Below are positions 39,740-52,182 of a DNA stretch of 64,000 bases, in pieces (the stretch's first letter is position 1; every line of letters starts with the position of its first letter). Source of the stretch: Epiperipatus broadwayi. Its lineage: Eukaryota; Onychophora; Udeonychophora; Euonychophora; Peripatidae. Under the pieces are notes generated by a model. That model was given only the letters and a program-made list of their open reading frames with translations. It was not told the DNA's origin and ran no database searches. The stretch lies in contig JAQFVV010006697.1 of the NCBI GenBank assembly GCA_028023455.1, positions 374,001-438,000 of the forward strand, read 5' to 3'. The position numbers were made by a program, and so were the translations under genes.

Positions 39740-40545
39740 AAAATAGGAACACTATCAAAGCAGAATTCTCCATTACAAATCACTGCATGTTCTGCAAAAA
39801 CAGATGTATACCTATCTGAAGAATAAAACAACTTATTATATAATAATTCATGCTCTCTAATCTTTTTTTCAATGTACATTTAGTCTCTCCAATGTAACTA
39901 TATCCACAATGACATACCACTTTATATATAATGTTACATGTGTTGCTTTTATCAATACAATCTGTACCATTAATAACCAATCTTCCAGTATTTGTACCCA
40001 CTATAAATGGAACATTAAAATCAGCAGACACCAATGATGTTATCTTATTACAAACAAAATTATTTACATAAGGCAATGCTATTCACCTTTTTATTTCCAT
40101 ATTATCTCTTCTCCATCTATTTCTAAACCCATATAGTGCACATAAAATATTTTTTCTACTATATCCCACACCCAATAAATCATTCACATATCTTTCAATA
40201 TTAATCGTTTTATCACTCTGAAATTTACACAAACATCATTTCTAAAAAGAAATGTTCTAAAACCAGCCAATTTATAGGTAAGTGGAACATTTGCATTTGG
40301 AAGAACAACTTCTCTAATTGATAATGGTTTCACCACCATTTTATTATTAATTTTAGTACATTCTCTCCATAAAATCAGATCATGATATTTTATACTCTTC
40401 TCAATATCTTCAGAAGTAATAGTCCATGTTAACCCATTAGTGACATTTAATTTAATAAACAGTTTTTGCACTATCATATTTGACCCTACAATAAGCACAT
40501 CATCCACATACCTAAAATAACTTTTAACACCAATCAATCAAACAT
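39740..40545 (-). mobile_element. Penelope-like element 2, 5'-truncated, degenerate
   Basis: Minus strand. 40537-40184 has GVKSYFRYVDDVLIVG, an intact RYVDD catalytic box, then KYHDLILW and PLTYKLAGFRTFLFRN, a thumb-like PLE region. 40076-39780 has VVCHCGYSYIGETKCTLKKRL, a GIY-YIG domain with its cysteine pair. In another frame the domain continues to about 39735 with LYSSDRYTSVFAEH. A stop or frame change lies near 40180 and another at about 39850. The part of RT upstream of RYVDD is missing: the element is cut at 40545 where a Ty3-like protease begins on the opposite strand. Confidence 0.83.
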
Positions 40546-40549
40546 GTAT

Positions 40550-40669
40550 CCATCATTTCTACCTGATAATGAAGTCATCTTAGGGACAGACTTCATACAC
40601 ATGAACAAATGTATAGTTGATTTCCAAAATAAATCTGTCAGGGTAAGGGAAGAGGTTATAAAGATGTGA
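40550..40669 (+). pseudogene. Retroviral-type aspartic protease C-terminal fragment
   Basis: FLPDNEVILGTDFIHMNKC followed by IVDFQNKSVRV. The ILGTDF motif is the second conserved block of Ty3-type proteases. The DTG active-site part is not present; it would lie inside the Penelope-like element that abuts here, or was lost. Confidence 0.68.
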
Positions 40670-43030
40670 TTACTGCTGAATTATGACATACATAAAATTA
40701 ATTGATGATATCTAATATCTCAGTAGCACTTTTAAAAGAAAAATGCACATAATTGAATTTAATCATAAGTAATGTCATAAGGAAGTTGTGATTTGTAATA
40801 AATAAATATAATAATATTCTCAGAAATACCAGGAGTTATAAAAGGATTTCTGCAAAGATAAACTATTGAAAACCAACCATTTCAATCAAAATCATACCCA
40901 ATCTCTTGCTAATATCAGGATGAGATAAACAAACAAATAAAAAAACTTTGATTGCAGAATAATCTCAAAATGCTCCTACTATATTGCAATTCGATTTTAA
41001 TGATGAAGAAGAAAGATAGGTCGATAAAATTTTGTTTAAATACTAGGAAACCAAACAAAATAACCATCGTAGATAGGAGAATATATCATAATCTATACAT
41101 GGACTATTTGTTAGATTTGGTAATACTGTACTTTTAATCTAGCGTTAAGTTATTGGCAGATAGAACTCCATTCAGAAGATTGTCATTACACTGCATTTCA
41201 ATATGAAAGATTTATTTATCAATTTAATAAGTTGTTATTTGGATTGATTAAAAGTTGTGCTGATTTAATAAGATGCATGGACAAAATACTTTCTCCTGTG
41301 ATTAGAGATAGAAACTATTTACTTATATGGTGTTATCACATCATCTATAATTGAATAATTGAACAAACTTTATAAAGAGTCCTAGGATAAGGGTATAAAT
41401 ATCAATTTCAAAAAGAGTACATTAGCATGCAATAAAGTAGTCTTCTCAGGTCATATTATTGGTTGTAATCTCATCCAGATAATATTAGTGCAATACAGAA
41501 TAAAAAAACACAATCAGATCATTTTGGAAGATATGCAATTTATACAATCATTTCTACTAAAAATTTGCTCATCACATAGAACCATTGTTAAAATCAATAA
41601 AAAAAATATGAAAAATAGAACTGGAGTAAAATTAAAACTGGTTGTTTAAAACAAATTGTGCTAGCTTTTCGATTTTAATAAACCCTTTGTCCTACAAACT
41701 TATAGTGGTGTTTATGGATAAGGGTAACATTATCCCAAATAATTGTCCCAAATCCAGAATGATGAACAAACAGAAGTCCTCTATTTTATTAGCCATCTCT
41801 TAACAAGTCCAGAAATAAACTACATTATTACTGAGAAAGTAGTACTAGTAATAGTGTGGTCTTTCCAAAATTTTTGACAAACGCTTCTTGAATTTTAGGT
41901 GATAATGATTAGTGTTTTCAATTTTTGAACCACAGCTACTTAATCACTAATCATCTTGTCAGATGCAGTCTGTTGTTACAAGAATTCAATTATACAGTAA
42001 GAAACTGTAAGGGATCAAAAAACATCATGAATGATGTGCCAAGTCAAAATCCATGTTGATCAGAACAACATCTAACAATACTGATAACCTCTACATTTTA
42101 AAAATTGATTTAGCAATTAATGAAAATATAGAAAATGATTTGTTAAATATACAAAACCTTCAAACCCTAGATGAAAATCCGATCTCAATTATTAAAATGC
42201 TAAACAAAGCAGAAATTCTGTATAAAGCAAGCCAATATTCTTAAATATTATAACCTAGACAGTCAACTCTTAAGCTATAAAGCACACAATGTCAAAGATG
42301 AATGGAGGGTAGTAATACCCCAAATACTAAAAAACCCATTTATATATTACATATATTATTTATTTGGGCACTATGGAGTTCATAAAACTGAACAAATATT
42401 AAAAAACTGGGTTTACTGAAAGAGAATGTATAAAGATATCTTAAATGCAATTCAAAGTTGTCACATATGCTTAAAACCCAAGCCACTAAACAAATGTTAC
42501 ATAAATTCAATAAACTCTATGATTCCAGAAGGGCCAAACAAGACCTTAGTCATGGATTTTTATGATCCACTAGGGTCATCTAATAAGCAAATATATTTGC
42601 TAGTAGCTTATGATCTCTCTTCAAAGTTGGTTTCAGCTTATGCAATTCCTCAAGCTAGTACTAAATATACTATAAAGTATTAGACACCCACCATTTTAAA
42701 GAGATAGAAAAATCAGGGACGATCTTAACTGAGTACAATCTCACTGTCCTATCCAAAGATTGAATCAAATGGGTAAACAAACATCAGATAAAACATGGGA
42801 GAACCTCTATTAGAACTCCACAGTCAAACCCATTTGAACGTGTAATGCATGAACTTCGTAATTTGTTCAGATCCTACTCGAAGGATAAGTATAAAAGTTG
42901 GGTGAGGCACACACAATGCATAATCAATTACATAAATTGGAGTGTAAATAAATCCACTGGATTTGCAACCCATCAAATCACAATTAAGTCAACATTACTT
43001 TATAATTTTTATATATTTATAATGTAATAT
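40670..43030 (+). pseudogene. Ty3-like pol: reverse transcriptase and integrase, degenerate
   Basis: At 41133-41345 the frame reads LALSYWQIELHSEDCHYTAF and then IYQFNKLLFGLIKSC and CMDKILSPV, matching the Ty3-type RT block with GYWQI, KTAF and LPFGL-like motifs. A later FSGHIIGC matches FLGHxIS. Integrase starts near 42350 with GHYGVHKTEQILK, then CHICLKPKP (HHCC zinc finger), VMDFYDPLG (first catalytic Asp, DFxGP-like), LLVAYDLSSKLVSAY, and IRTPQSNPFERVMHEL with the catalytic Glu, ending NKSTGFATHQI. Many stops. The integrase C-terminal domain is absent: the sequence stops 80 bp before the 2.08 kb repeat. Confidence 0.78.
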
Positions 43031-43113
43031 ATCAAGTAATGGCTGCAGAAAGGAGTTTGCTATTAACTGAATGGAGACTCATTGATTCCTCTCGGAAGCC
43101 TTAAAGGAACCAA

Positions 43114-45194
43114 GCAGTGCTTTGAACATCTAGCCAGAGACTGTCTGTGTTGAGGAAGCCTGAAATGATCTGACTATATTAACTGCCTCTATTAACTGAT
43201 TGATTCTGAGGTAACATCCAATTTGCAGCAAGCCATTGATTGATTTGATTTGTTTTCAAAATCTATATTAATTTATATTTTATATATTTGTGTAATGTTT
43301 ATACGGCTTGGTTTTAAAATGCATCTTTTAAATTTATTTAAGTTAAAATATCAATTCTTATAAAACTACATTATTTTGATGCAGCAAATTAAATTAATTT
43401 TGTCGGTTTGTTTAGATTATTTGACTGCAAAATTCAATGAGCTATTAGCTTTAAATCCTCCCCCTGTTATTTTTCTTTTAATTTAAAAATCATTACAAGA
43501 AGTCTTACTTCCTGTAAATTAACTAATCGAAAGCTCGTTTGGTTTTGTATGTTATATATATATATATATTTATTTTGAATGATTTATTTTAAAAATATCT
43601 TACTGTTACCTTCAATTTAAATAGCCCTGTAATTATTTCTGAAAGAATAAATAATTTTTGTGAATCAATTGAGTAAAAATATCATAGAATTTTATCAGTA
43701 TATATATTTCATACATATATTTTTATTTGTCAGAAAATATTAAAAGTATGATTTACAATTTATTAGTTTGATATTTAATGCCCGTCTGTGTTAATGAAAG
43801 ACAAGTCCTATTTTGTAATCTTCCGTGTGAGTGGGAAAGCAATTTTATATTTAGTTTTAATTCTTGCCGTAATATAATTTACTATTCCTTCATTAATGAC
43901 CTAATGTTTCTAGGACTTTACATTATGTCAGGGAGCAAATGATTTGAATCAGGATTCATTATTTTGTTAGTGATACATTATTTTATATATATACGTCGAG
44001 GGCATTGTGTATTTATAGTTACCACCATTTCTTTATTATGGCTATTCTTGCTTTGCTACAAACTTCTTAGGACCTTCGGAATCTGACCAGTCCAATCTCT
44101 CACTCTCCCCCAAAGTAGACATGGTTCATACCAGGGGATTTTTCGAGCATTGTCATTAAGATGTATATACACATCGAAATATTATCATGATTATTTAGAG
44201 ACATGCTTTAGCTGGAGGGCTAGCATTTCTCTTATCTCCTGTACATATTAGGAACTTCTTTAGCAAAGCCACCCAGAGGTTCATAGCAAACCTCATTTCT
44301 TTTGTTGTAATTTGCAATAGCATACTGCCCTCCTCATCATCATCATTTTATAGCTTTATGTAGCAATCCTGCAATGCTCTCTGCCATGATGGCACGTCCT
44401 TCACAAACAAATAATTAATTAATTAAATTTGACTGTACAATTGTCAATTATTTATTTAAGAATTATTTTGCTTCCCACACTCATTATATACAAATGATTA
44501 TAAATGTAATAATGTTTTAAATGTACACTTTCATATCTTTTAATATATATAAAGAGATTTATTTATCTTGAACAGGGCTAATAATATTTTATTGCTAATT
44601 GGTTTTGGCCGACCAATTAACAAACTTTTATATTGTTTGTCAAAGCTGCATCAAAACAAATTAAATAATAAAATAACCAAGTTGTATAAACAAAGACTCG
44701 ACTTATTTTGTACTAAATTCTTTAATAAATTCCTCTAATATTGTTATTTAAATAAGCTTAGTTTGTCATCACTCCCAATCTCTAAGGTTCATTACTCTAT
44801 TTGTTTAAATATTTCTTTGATTTAAATTCTATTCTTTATAATGTTGCCAGAAAGAATTATCATTATTATGGTTCAAACCATTACTAATCAACCAAATCAT
44901 ATCTGTACCATTCTGCAATTGTCAGAATCCACTAAATCATTGGTTTTCCATATAAACCCCCTTTTTATTTTGAGTCTCTATGTGAACCATGACCTCCAGC
45001 TGGGACGGAATAAAAACCAAGCACTGCTAGTGTCATCACAAATGTTATCCATTAGTCAGAGAGGCAGTAGTTTAGGCAAATAGGTTAGGATTCATCCTTG
45101 CCCTGACATATGTATCTTGTACATGGTTGGATTCAAGGTACTTTTGCTTGGATTATTGGTCTTGTTGAATGAATACACGATTTTGACCGGCACA
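43114..45194 (+). repeat. 2.08 kb direct repeat, copy 1
   Basis: It aligns with 49697-51775 almost base for base; I count about 8-9 substitutions and a TA-repeat length change. It starts GCAGTGCTTTGAACATC and ends GACCGGCACA. It holds no recognised gene; an 80-residue frame at 44841-45083 is present in both copies but has no recognisable motif. It could be the 5' LTR of a recent element ending at 51775, or one of two independent insertions of a non-autonomous element (copy 2 appears to extend 80 bp further left to a TA tract). Confidence 0.88.
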
Positions 45195-47199
45195 GAGGCT
45201 GCGTATTTTTTTTTCCGAGTTTGGATGCCCAATCGTGGAGCCTGTAATTATTCCCACACCCTGAATAATTCATTAGCTATATGTGTATAATTTGCTATAT
45301 ACAATTTAATATATACATAATTTTCCAGAATACAAAATGATTTAGTTTTTTTCATATGGATTTTATAAAATAAAATACTGTTTTGTTAATAAATTAAAGA
45401 GGAATACCATGTTTTCCATCCATAGTCTGTAATTTTTTTTTTTTTGATAAACAGATTAATTAAAAGTGAAAACTCATATGGTTAAATAGATTGTATAAAA
45501 TATGAAAGTAGTTTGAACTACTATATTAATGTATATGTAAGTTTTTTTTTATTTCCAGAGTTTTGTTAAGTAGAATTTTTTTTTTTTTTACTTTTCTCCC
45601 ATGTTTGCTAAGAACGGAAATATTTGTATAGAAATTTTTTTTTTCTTGTTAATTGAGTATATAATGTTGTGATTATTTTAAAGCAAAGTGTAAAGAGTTT
45701 GACACTTGTGTATGTATTTTTTTTTCAACTTTTTCTCCAAAAGTTTTTTTCTCTTGTCCAATAGTATATAGTATTATGTAATGTATATAGATGTGTGTGT
45801 AAGATCTATGTACTTGTGTATGTAGCGCTGCATATATATGTACATGGGTGTGTATGTGCAATGTGTAGGAACAGATGTGTTTGAAAATTTTATATGTATT
45901 GCATTACTATATATTTTCTTGGAAACCCATATGTGTGGAAAAATTGTGTTGTATCTCAAGTATAAAAGCTTGAAAAGTTTTTCCCCAATATAGATGTACA
46001 ATTTTTTTTTCTGGATTTGACAGTTGAAAAATATTCATATCCCCAAATGATATTTCATAGATACAGTTGTATATATTCGGATCAATGTATTTAAAAGTTG
46101 GTTTAGTTCACTTGAGTTTGAATTTATAGTGACATGTAATGATTATGTATATGCTCTTAAGTTTAACAGTTTTCTCTTAATGTTAGATTTATACCAAACT
46201 CAAACTATGTAAAATAAATCATAAAGTAAGGTCAAAGTGATGTAAAGTTTTTTTTTTTGTTTTCATGAGTGTCAAAAAAAAAACAACCAAAGACTGTGTT
46301 TTATAACTATAAGTGTAATGCTAGCTGTGGTACCTGGTTTTCCAACCATATAGATATTTTGTAAAAGTTTTTTTTTGGAACCCATGTATTACAACCATAT
46401 GTAGATTTTTTTTTGTATCTGATTTTACATGTACACATGAATTTGTTTCTGTTTTCATGTGTTTAAAAAAAATGTTTAAAGCCCATGTACTACATCCATA
46501 AGCCTTATGTGTAAAAGGTGGTAATAAGATGTATTTAATGTTTATTCATATGGGCACACTGTGTTACCAATCGATAAAAGTACATGTATTTATATATATA
46601 TATATATATATATGTTAGAGCTATCTGTAAGTGTTATAGTGTTGCTGACCTTGATAACTGGCACCCTGGTGTAGGAAATAGAGTACCTATTACCATTATA
46701 AATTCGTTATCAAGTTCAAAATAAATAAAGAACCGTGGTAATTCTAGGCAACAAAAAAAATTTTTTTTTTGATATATAAGAGATTTGGAGAGTGAAGACT
46801 TTTATAACTGGTGTAATATGTCATAAAATTGTAAGCAAAGTAATATTCATCACAACAAAATTATGTATTAAATTTTGAAAATAATGATTTTTTTAAGTCC
46901 ATTTCAGAGGCAAGGAGTGACCAAGGGTGACCAGCTAGAATCAAGAAATAAATCTGTCATTCACATAAAAAAATAAAATAAAGTTGTTTTTTTTTGTTGA
47001 AGCTGAAACAATTATTTAATTATCCTGCTTGGAACAGTCAGAAACTTAGTATGGCAGGTCAGAAAGGACACAGTCAGTAAAACATGATGGGAAGAGTGGA
47101 CAGAGTAAGGGAAGCAAACGTTCGAATTAGTGATTATTTACATTCTATTTTTCAAGATTATATTAAAGTTTCAGTGAGCCATAGTTCCAGGAAAATAGC
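45195..47199. other. Non-coding region between the direct repeats
   Basis: T-rich, with many poly-T runs on the plus strand and a short TA tract (46589-46613). No gene recognised. The first bases after the repeat (GAGGCTGCGTATTT, then TTTGGATGCCCAATCG) include GGATGCC, whose reverse complement recurs as GGCATCC at 27783, directly after the 5' LTR-like repeat of the other element. Confidence 0.45.
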
Positions 47200-47250
47200 T
47201 TGAATTCAAAGATCAGCATTATTACTGTCATCAAACTTTTAAAAATCCAA

Positions 47251-48461
47251 ATGGATAACAGCATAAAAAAAAAGAAAAGTGAAGATGTTGATGCCAGCTT
47301 TCTAGTTATTCAAGAAAACATGAAGGAACAAGTTTCAGAAGATAAAAATGTGATTGCCTTACTCCATAGTATGATGGTTCAAATCCAAAGGGATGCACAA
47401 GAATTTAGAACAGCAGTGATGATGGCAATCGACAAAGGTTTAAAGAATACAGAGAGGACAATGCCCGTGTTCTACAAACAATGGAAGAGACGTTGGGAAG
47501 TACTACAAAAAGAATTGAGATGTCAGAAATGATTGAAAAACATAATTTAGTGGAGGAACATGTTAAAACAAAAAAGGAGTCAGAGGATATTGTTGAATTA
47601 AAGCAAGTTGAAGAAACTTTGGAATTTCCAACCAAAGATATTTTAATGGAATCACCAGTTGAATATCCAATTACTGATGAAGCAAAATTTGAAAGTGTTA
47701 AAAAGGAAGAAATTGAAATTACAAAGGATCTTATTGAAGTTGTCAGTTCACCTTCAGGAAAACTTCTAATTGTGGACTATATCTCTAAAATTGCAAAGGA
47801 AGAAGCAGTAGATCCAGAAGCTGAGACTGCAATAATATCAAATACAGTAACAGAATTTAAAATGGATGCAAAGACTGCTTATGAATTGCAAACTGATTTA
47901 ATAAAATCTAAAATTGATTTAAAAATTGTGAAAGAGTCTAAAATTAAGGTTGAGATCATGCCAGAACTTCTTGAACAACAAAAAATAGTTGAGAACATTG
48001 AGAAGTCTATAGACATGGAAGTAAATGAAAAGGAATACAAAATAAATATGTTAAAAGATAAACCTACTTCAGAAATTCCCAAAATAAATGATAATGTAAT
48101 AGGGAATTCAAATAAAAATGAAATTCCATTAGAAACATTGAAAAATGATGTTGCAAAGGATAATATACAAGAATTAAATAGTGATTTGGAAGTGATTAAA
48201 GGAAGAGAGAAACTGCTTTCAGAAATAATCAGGAAAATAGCATACAATATGATGAAAGATCGAGATAAAGAACAGGATAAACAGCAGAGCAAGGAAGAAG
48301 AGAAAAAACATAAAAATAAACATCGGAAACATAAAAATAGTGCTTTCATCCTAGCTGATGATGGAATACGCAAAGAAATTTTTAATGAACAAAAAGAGAC
48401 TTTTAATGCTGCCCATTTAAAACCATATCATGAAATACCTCCAGATCCAGGGGAAGTCTAA
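47251..48461 (+). pseudogene. Gag-like coiled-coil protein with pol-like C-terminal tail (one frameshift)
   Basis: The first frame runs from MDNSIKKKKSED (47251) through QIQRDAQEFRTAVMMAIDKG. One base lost near 47445 shifts it into the second frame, EYREDNARVLQTMEETLG, which is open to 48461. The protein is charged, K/E-rich and predicted coiled-coil. A very basic stretch KKHKNKHRKHK lies near residue 285 of the second frame. The last residues, FNAAHLKPYHEIPPDPGEV, resemble the HVxxLKPYH end of Ty3-type pol proteins. A Gag-like start fused to a pol-like end suggests an internal-deletion derivative of an LTR element, fitting its place between two direct repeats. It could instead be a host gene fragment; I know no match. 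Confidence 0.5.
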
Positions 48462-48839
48462 TTATTTTCAAAATGTGAGACCCTTTGTGTATGACCCCAT
48501 GTAATTGAAATACATATTATGTTGCTGGACTGTTGATATATAAATCTTATCTAAGGAATATTATCTAATAGTAACTAAATGAAGTAAGTTAGTAGAATGA
48601 GGAAGATAAGAAAGAATTGCTAAGAAATAAATCGCTTAATAACATGATAGTTTAAGAATTGTAACTTCAGCAGAGTAATAAATTTAGAAGAAACTAAAGG
48701 CTTGCAGATCTCAATACAGTTACTGTTCCAATAATAATATAATAAACCTTGGTCAGCAAACCCTTGGTCAGCCTCTATTGTCACTGGATGCCCAAGTAAA
48801 AAGTTTTTTTTGTTGTTTTTTTTCCCCAACTCGAGGGAT

Positions 48840-48945
48840 ATGAAGCTGGAAATATAGTACACATATTTCTGCTTCACCTAGTGCCAATGTCATCAGCACT
48901 AGTCTGGGTTTGAACCCAATCATTATTAACTGACACCCATCTCAT
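48840..48945 (-). repeat. Possible tRNA-derived SINE fragment
   Basis: The minus strand contains GGGTTCAAACCCAGAC (48917-48902), a good pol III B-box (GGTTCRANNCC). I found no convincing A-box or SINE tail, so this is tentative. Confidence 0.3.
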
Positions 48946-49602
48946 ATGAGGTGGTAGTATATTTATAATTGTTATAACCTTTTGATTAATTTGTATTTTA
49001 TGATTAACTAACCTTTTATAATAGTTTATTTATTTATATTTGTAAAAATGTATATTGCGTTTATTTTCTTAAATTAAATTGAATCCTAGATATCTATAAA
49101 ATGTTACAAATATTTCAAATTCTTTATTAAAGTTCATTTTCTTCAATTAATTAGTGGGTAACATTTTATATTTATCTTTTAATCAATGTACACTTGAGAA
49201 TCAATTATTTAAACAATGTAATATTTCAATTATATTTTGTAAATTTCTATTTAAGTTTATGGAAAATATGTTTAAAAGTCATTGTACCAAATTCCTAAAA
49301 TTTTTCAGAATAAAATCTACATTTTTGTTAATCTAAACCTTAATTAAACAGATTTTGTTAGTACAATGACTGATAAACTTAATATGCTTGTTGTTGTTTT
49401 TTAATTAGCAAATCAACCCTTGGGCATGTAGGATTCTAATTTCCCTCCAAAGCTGGCACATACCACAGAGAAGCATTTAGAGCAATTACAATTGGTGGTC
49501 AGTATAGATTAAATCCTGTAGATAAGACCAGAAGATATAAATAGTGGAAAATTTGATTGAAGAAAGTTATTACTGAGTTTACTGAAGAGAAGTGAGGAAT
49601 AC

Positions 49603-49616
49603 ATATATATATATAT
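49603..49616. repeat. Short (TA)n
   Basis: TA units just before CGTGCCTAAAG, the possible true left end of repeat copy 2. Confidence 0.8.
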
Positions 49617-49696
49617 CGTGCCTAAAGAAATGACGGGGTGAAAAGATCGGTCGTTTGCTTCTCAGAGGTCTGTTCCACCAGCCCATTCATGCCTTT

Positions 49697-51775
49697 GCAG
49701 TGCTTTAAACATCTAGCCAGAGACTGTCTGTGTCGAGGAAGCCTGAAATGATCTGACTATATTAACTGCCTCTATTAACTGATTGATTCTGAGGTAACAT
49801 CCAATTTGCAGCAAGCCATTGATTGATTTTATTTGTTTTCAAAATCTATATTAATTTATATTTTATATATTTGTGTAATGTTTATACGGCTTGGTTTTAA
49901 AATGCATCTTTTAAATTTATTTAAGTTAAAATATCAATTCTTATAAAACTACATTATTTTGATGCGGCAAATTAAATTAATTTTGTCGGTTTGTTTAGAT
50001 TATTTGACTGCAAAATTCAATGAGCTATTAGCTTTAAATCCTCCCCCTGTTATTTTTCTTTTAATTTAAAAATCATTACAAGAAGTCTTACTTCCTGTAA
50101 ATTAACTAATCGAAAGCTCGTTTGGTTTTGTATGTTATATATATATATATTTATTTTGAATGATTTATTTTAAAAATATCTTACTGTTACCTTCAATTTA
50201 AATAGCCCTGTAATTATTTCTGAAAGAATAAATAATTTTCGTGAATCAATTGAGTAAAAATATCATAGAATTTTATCAGTATATATATTTCATACATATA
50301 TTTTTATTTGTCAGAAAATATTAAAAGTATGATTTACAATTTATTAGTTTGATATTTAATGCCCGTCTGTGTTAATGAAAGACAAGTCCTATTTTGTAAT
50401 CTTCCGTGTGAGTGGGAAAGCAATTTTATATTTAGTTTTAATTCTTGCCGTAATATAATTTACTATTCCTTCATTAATGACCTAATGTTTCTAGGACTTT
50501 ACATTATGTCAGGGAGCAAATGATTTGAATCAGGATTCATTATTTTGTTAGTGATACATTATTTTATATATATACGTCGAGGGCATTGTGTATTTATAGT
50601 TACCACCATTTCTTTATTATGGCTATTCTTGCTTTGCTACAAACTTCTTAGGACCTTCGGAATCTGACCAGTCCAATCTCTCACTCTCCCCCAAAGTAGA
50701 CATGGTTCATACCAGGGGATTTTTCGAGCATTGTCATTAAGATGTATATACACATCGAAATATTATCATGATTATTTAGAGACATGCTTTAGCTGGAGGG
50801 CTAGCATTTCTCTTATCTCCTGTACATATTAGGAACTTCTTTAGCAAAGCCACCCAGAGGTTCATAGCAAACCTCATTTCTTTTGTTGTAATTTGCAATA
50901 GCATACTGCCCTCCTCATCATCATCATTTTATAGCTTTATGTAGCAATCCTGCAATGCTCTCTGCCATGATGGCACGTCCTTCACAAACAAATAATTAAT
51001 TAATTAAATTTGACTGTACAATTGTCAATTATTTATTTAAGAATTATTTTGCTTCCCACACTCATTATATACAAATGATTATAAATGTAATAATGTTTTA
51101 AATGTACACTTTCATATCTTTTAATATATATAAAGAGATTTATTTATCTTGAACAGGGCTAATAATATTTTATTGCTAATTGGTTTTGGCCGACCAATTA
51201 ACAAACTTTTATATTGTTTGTCAAAGCTGCATCAAAACAAATTAAATAATAAAATAACCAAGTTGTATAAACAAAGACTCGACTTATTTTGTACTAAATT
51301 CTTTAATAAATTCCTCTAATATTGTTATTTAAATAAGCTTAGTTTGTCATCACTCCCAATCTCTAAGGTTCATTACTCTATTTGTTTAAATATTTCTTTG
51401 ATTTAAATTCTATTCTTTATAATGTTGCCAGAAAGAATTATCATTATTATGGTTCAAACCATTACTAATCAACCAAATCATATCTGTACCATTCTGCAAT
51501 TGTCAGAATCCACTAAATCATTGGTTTTCCATATAAACCCCCTTTTTATTTTGAGTCTCTATGTGAACCATGACCTCCAGCTGGGACGGAATAAAAACCA
51601 AGCACTGCTAGTGTCATCACAAACGTTATCCATTAGTCAGAGAGGCAGTAGTTTAGGCAAATAGGTTAGGATTCATCCTTGCCCTGACATATGTATCTTG
51701 TACATGGTTGGATTCAAGGTACTTTTGCTTGGATTATTGGTCTTGTTGAATGAATACACGATTTTGAACGGCACA
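49697..51775 (+). repeat. 2.08 kb direct repeat, copy 2
   Basis: Same orientation as 43114-45194 and about 99.5% identical by eye. It ends GAACGGCACA against a TA tract. The 80 bp to its left (49617-49696) have no counterpart in copy 1 and run to another TA tract. If they belong to the element, it is about 2.16 kb and inserted in TA repeats. Confidence 0.88.
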
Positions 51776-51792
51776 ATATATATATATATAGA

Positions 51793-52125
51793 TTGATATG
51801 TGGATGCGGCATACAATACATTGGTGAATCTAAGTGTACATTTGAGAAGAGAATAAAAGAACATATGCTTTTATATAATAGAATTCAAAAAGAGAATCAA
51901 TATGGAACAGATGTAAATAAACCTTCATCATCTGTTATATTTGATCATAATAAATCTTGTCAATATGAATTTAAATTTGATTATAAAAATATGAAAATTA
52001 TTCAAATTGAACGTTGTCATAATAAACATAAAATAAAAGAGGCTATATTGATTTCAAGAAATCGTCAAATGTTAATGAATCGCCAGTCATCAAATGTTAA
52101 GATAACAGAATTGTGGGAAATCTGA
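51793..52125 (+). CDS. GIY-YIG endonuclease domain of a Penelope-like element (5'-truncated)
   Basis: ICGCGIQYIGESKCTFEKRI gives the cysteine pair, the YIG half of the active site and the arginine helix. HMLLYN follows, and IKEAILISRNRQ carries the catalytic glutamate. The frame is open to its stop at 52125, so this is the best-preserved GIY-YIG in the window. The RT part is missing: the sequence starts right after a TA tract, so the ATG is not a real start. The domain would nick DNA for target-primed reverse transcription. Confidence 0.82.
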   Translation: MICGCGIQYIGESKCTFEKRIKEHMLLYNRIQKENQYGTDVNKPSSSVIFDHNKSCQYEFKFDYKNMKIIQIERCHNKHKIKEAILISRNRQMLMNRQSSNVKITELWEI

Positions 52126-52182
52126 ATTGAACTATGGGTATTGTTAAGGGTTGTCTCATTTTGATTTTTCAACGTTATATAG

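Noticed and set aside
44841-45083. 80-residue frame conserved in both 2.08 kb repeats (also 51422-51664)
   Set aside because: Conservation only reflects recent duplication of the DNA; no protein motif and no nearby coding context.
47879-48373. 164-residue minus-strand frame rich in F, S and L
   Set aside because: It is the antisense shadow of the K/E-rich Gag-like frame.
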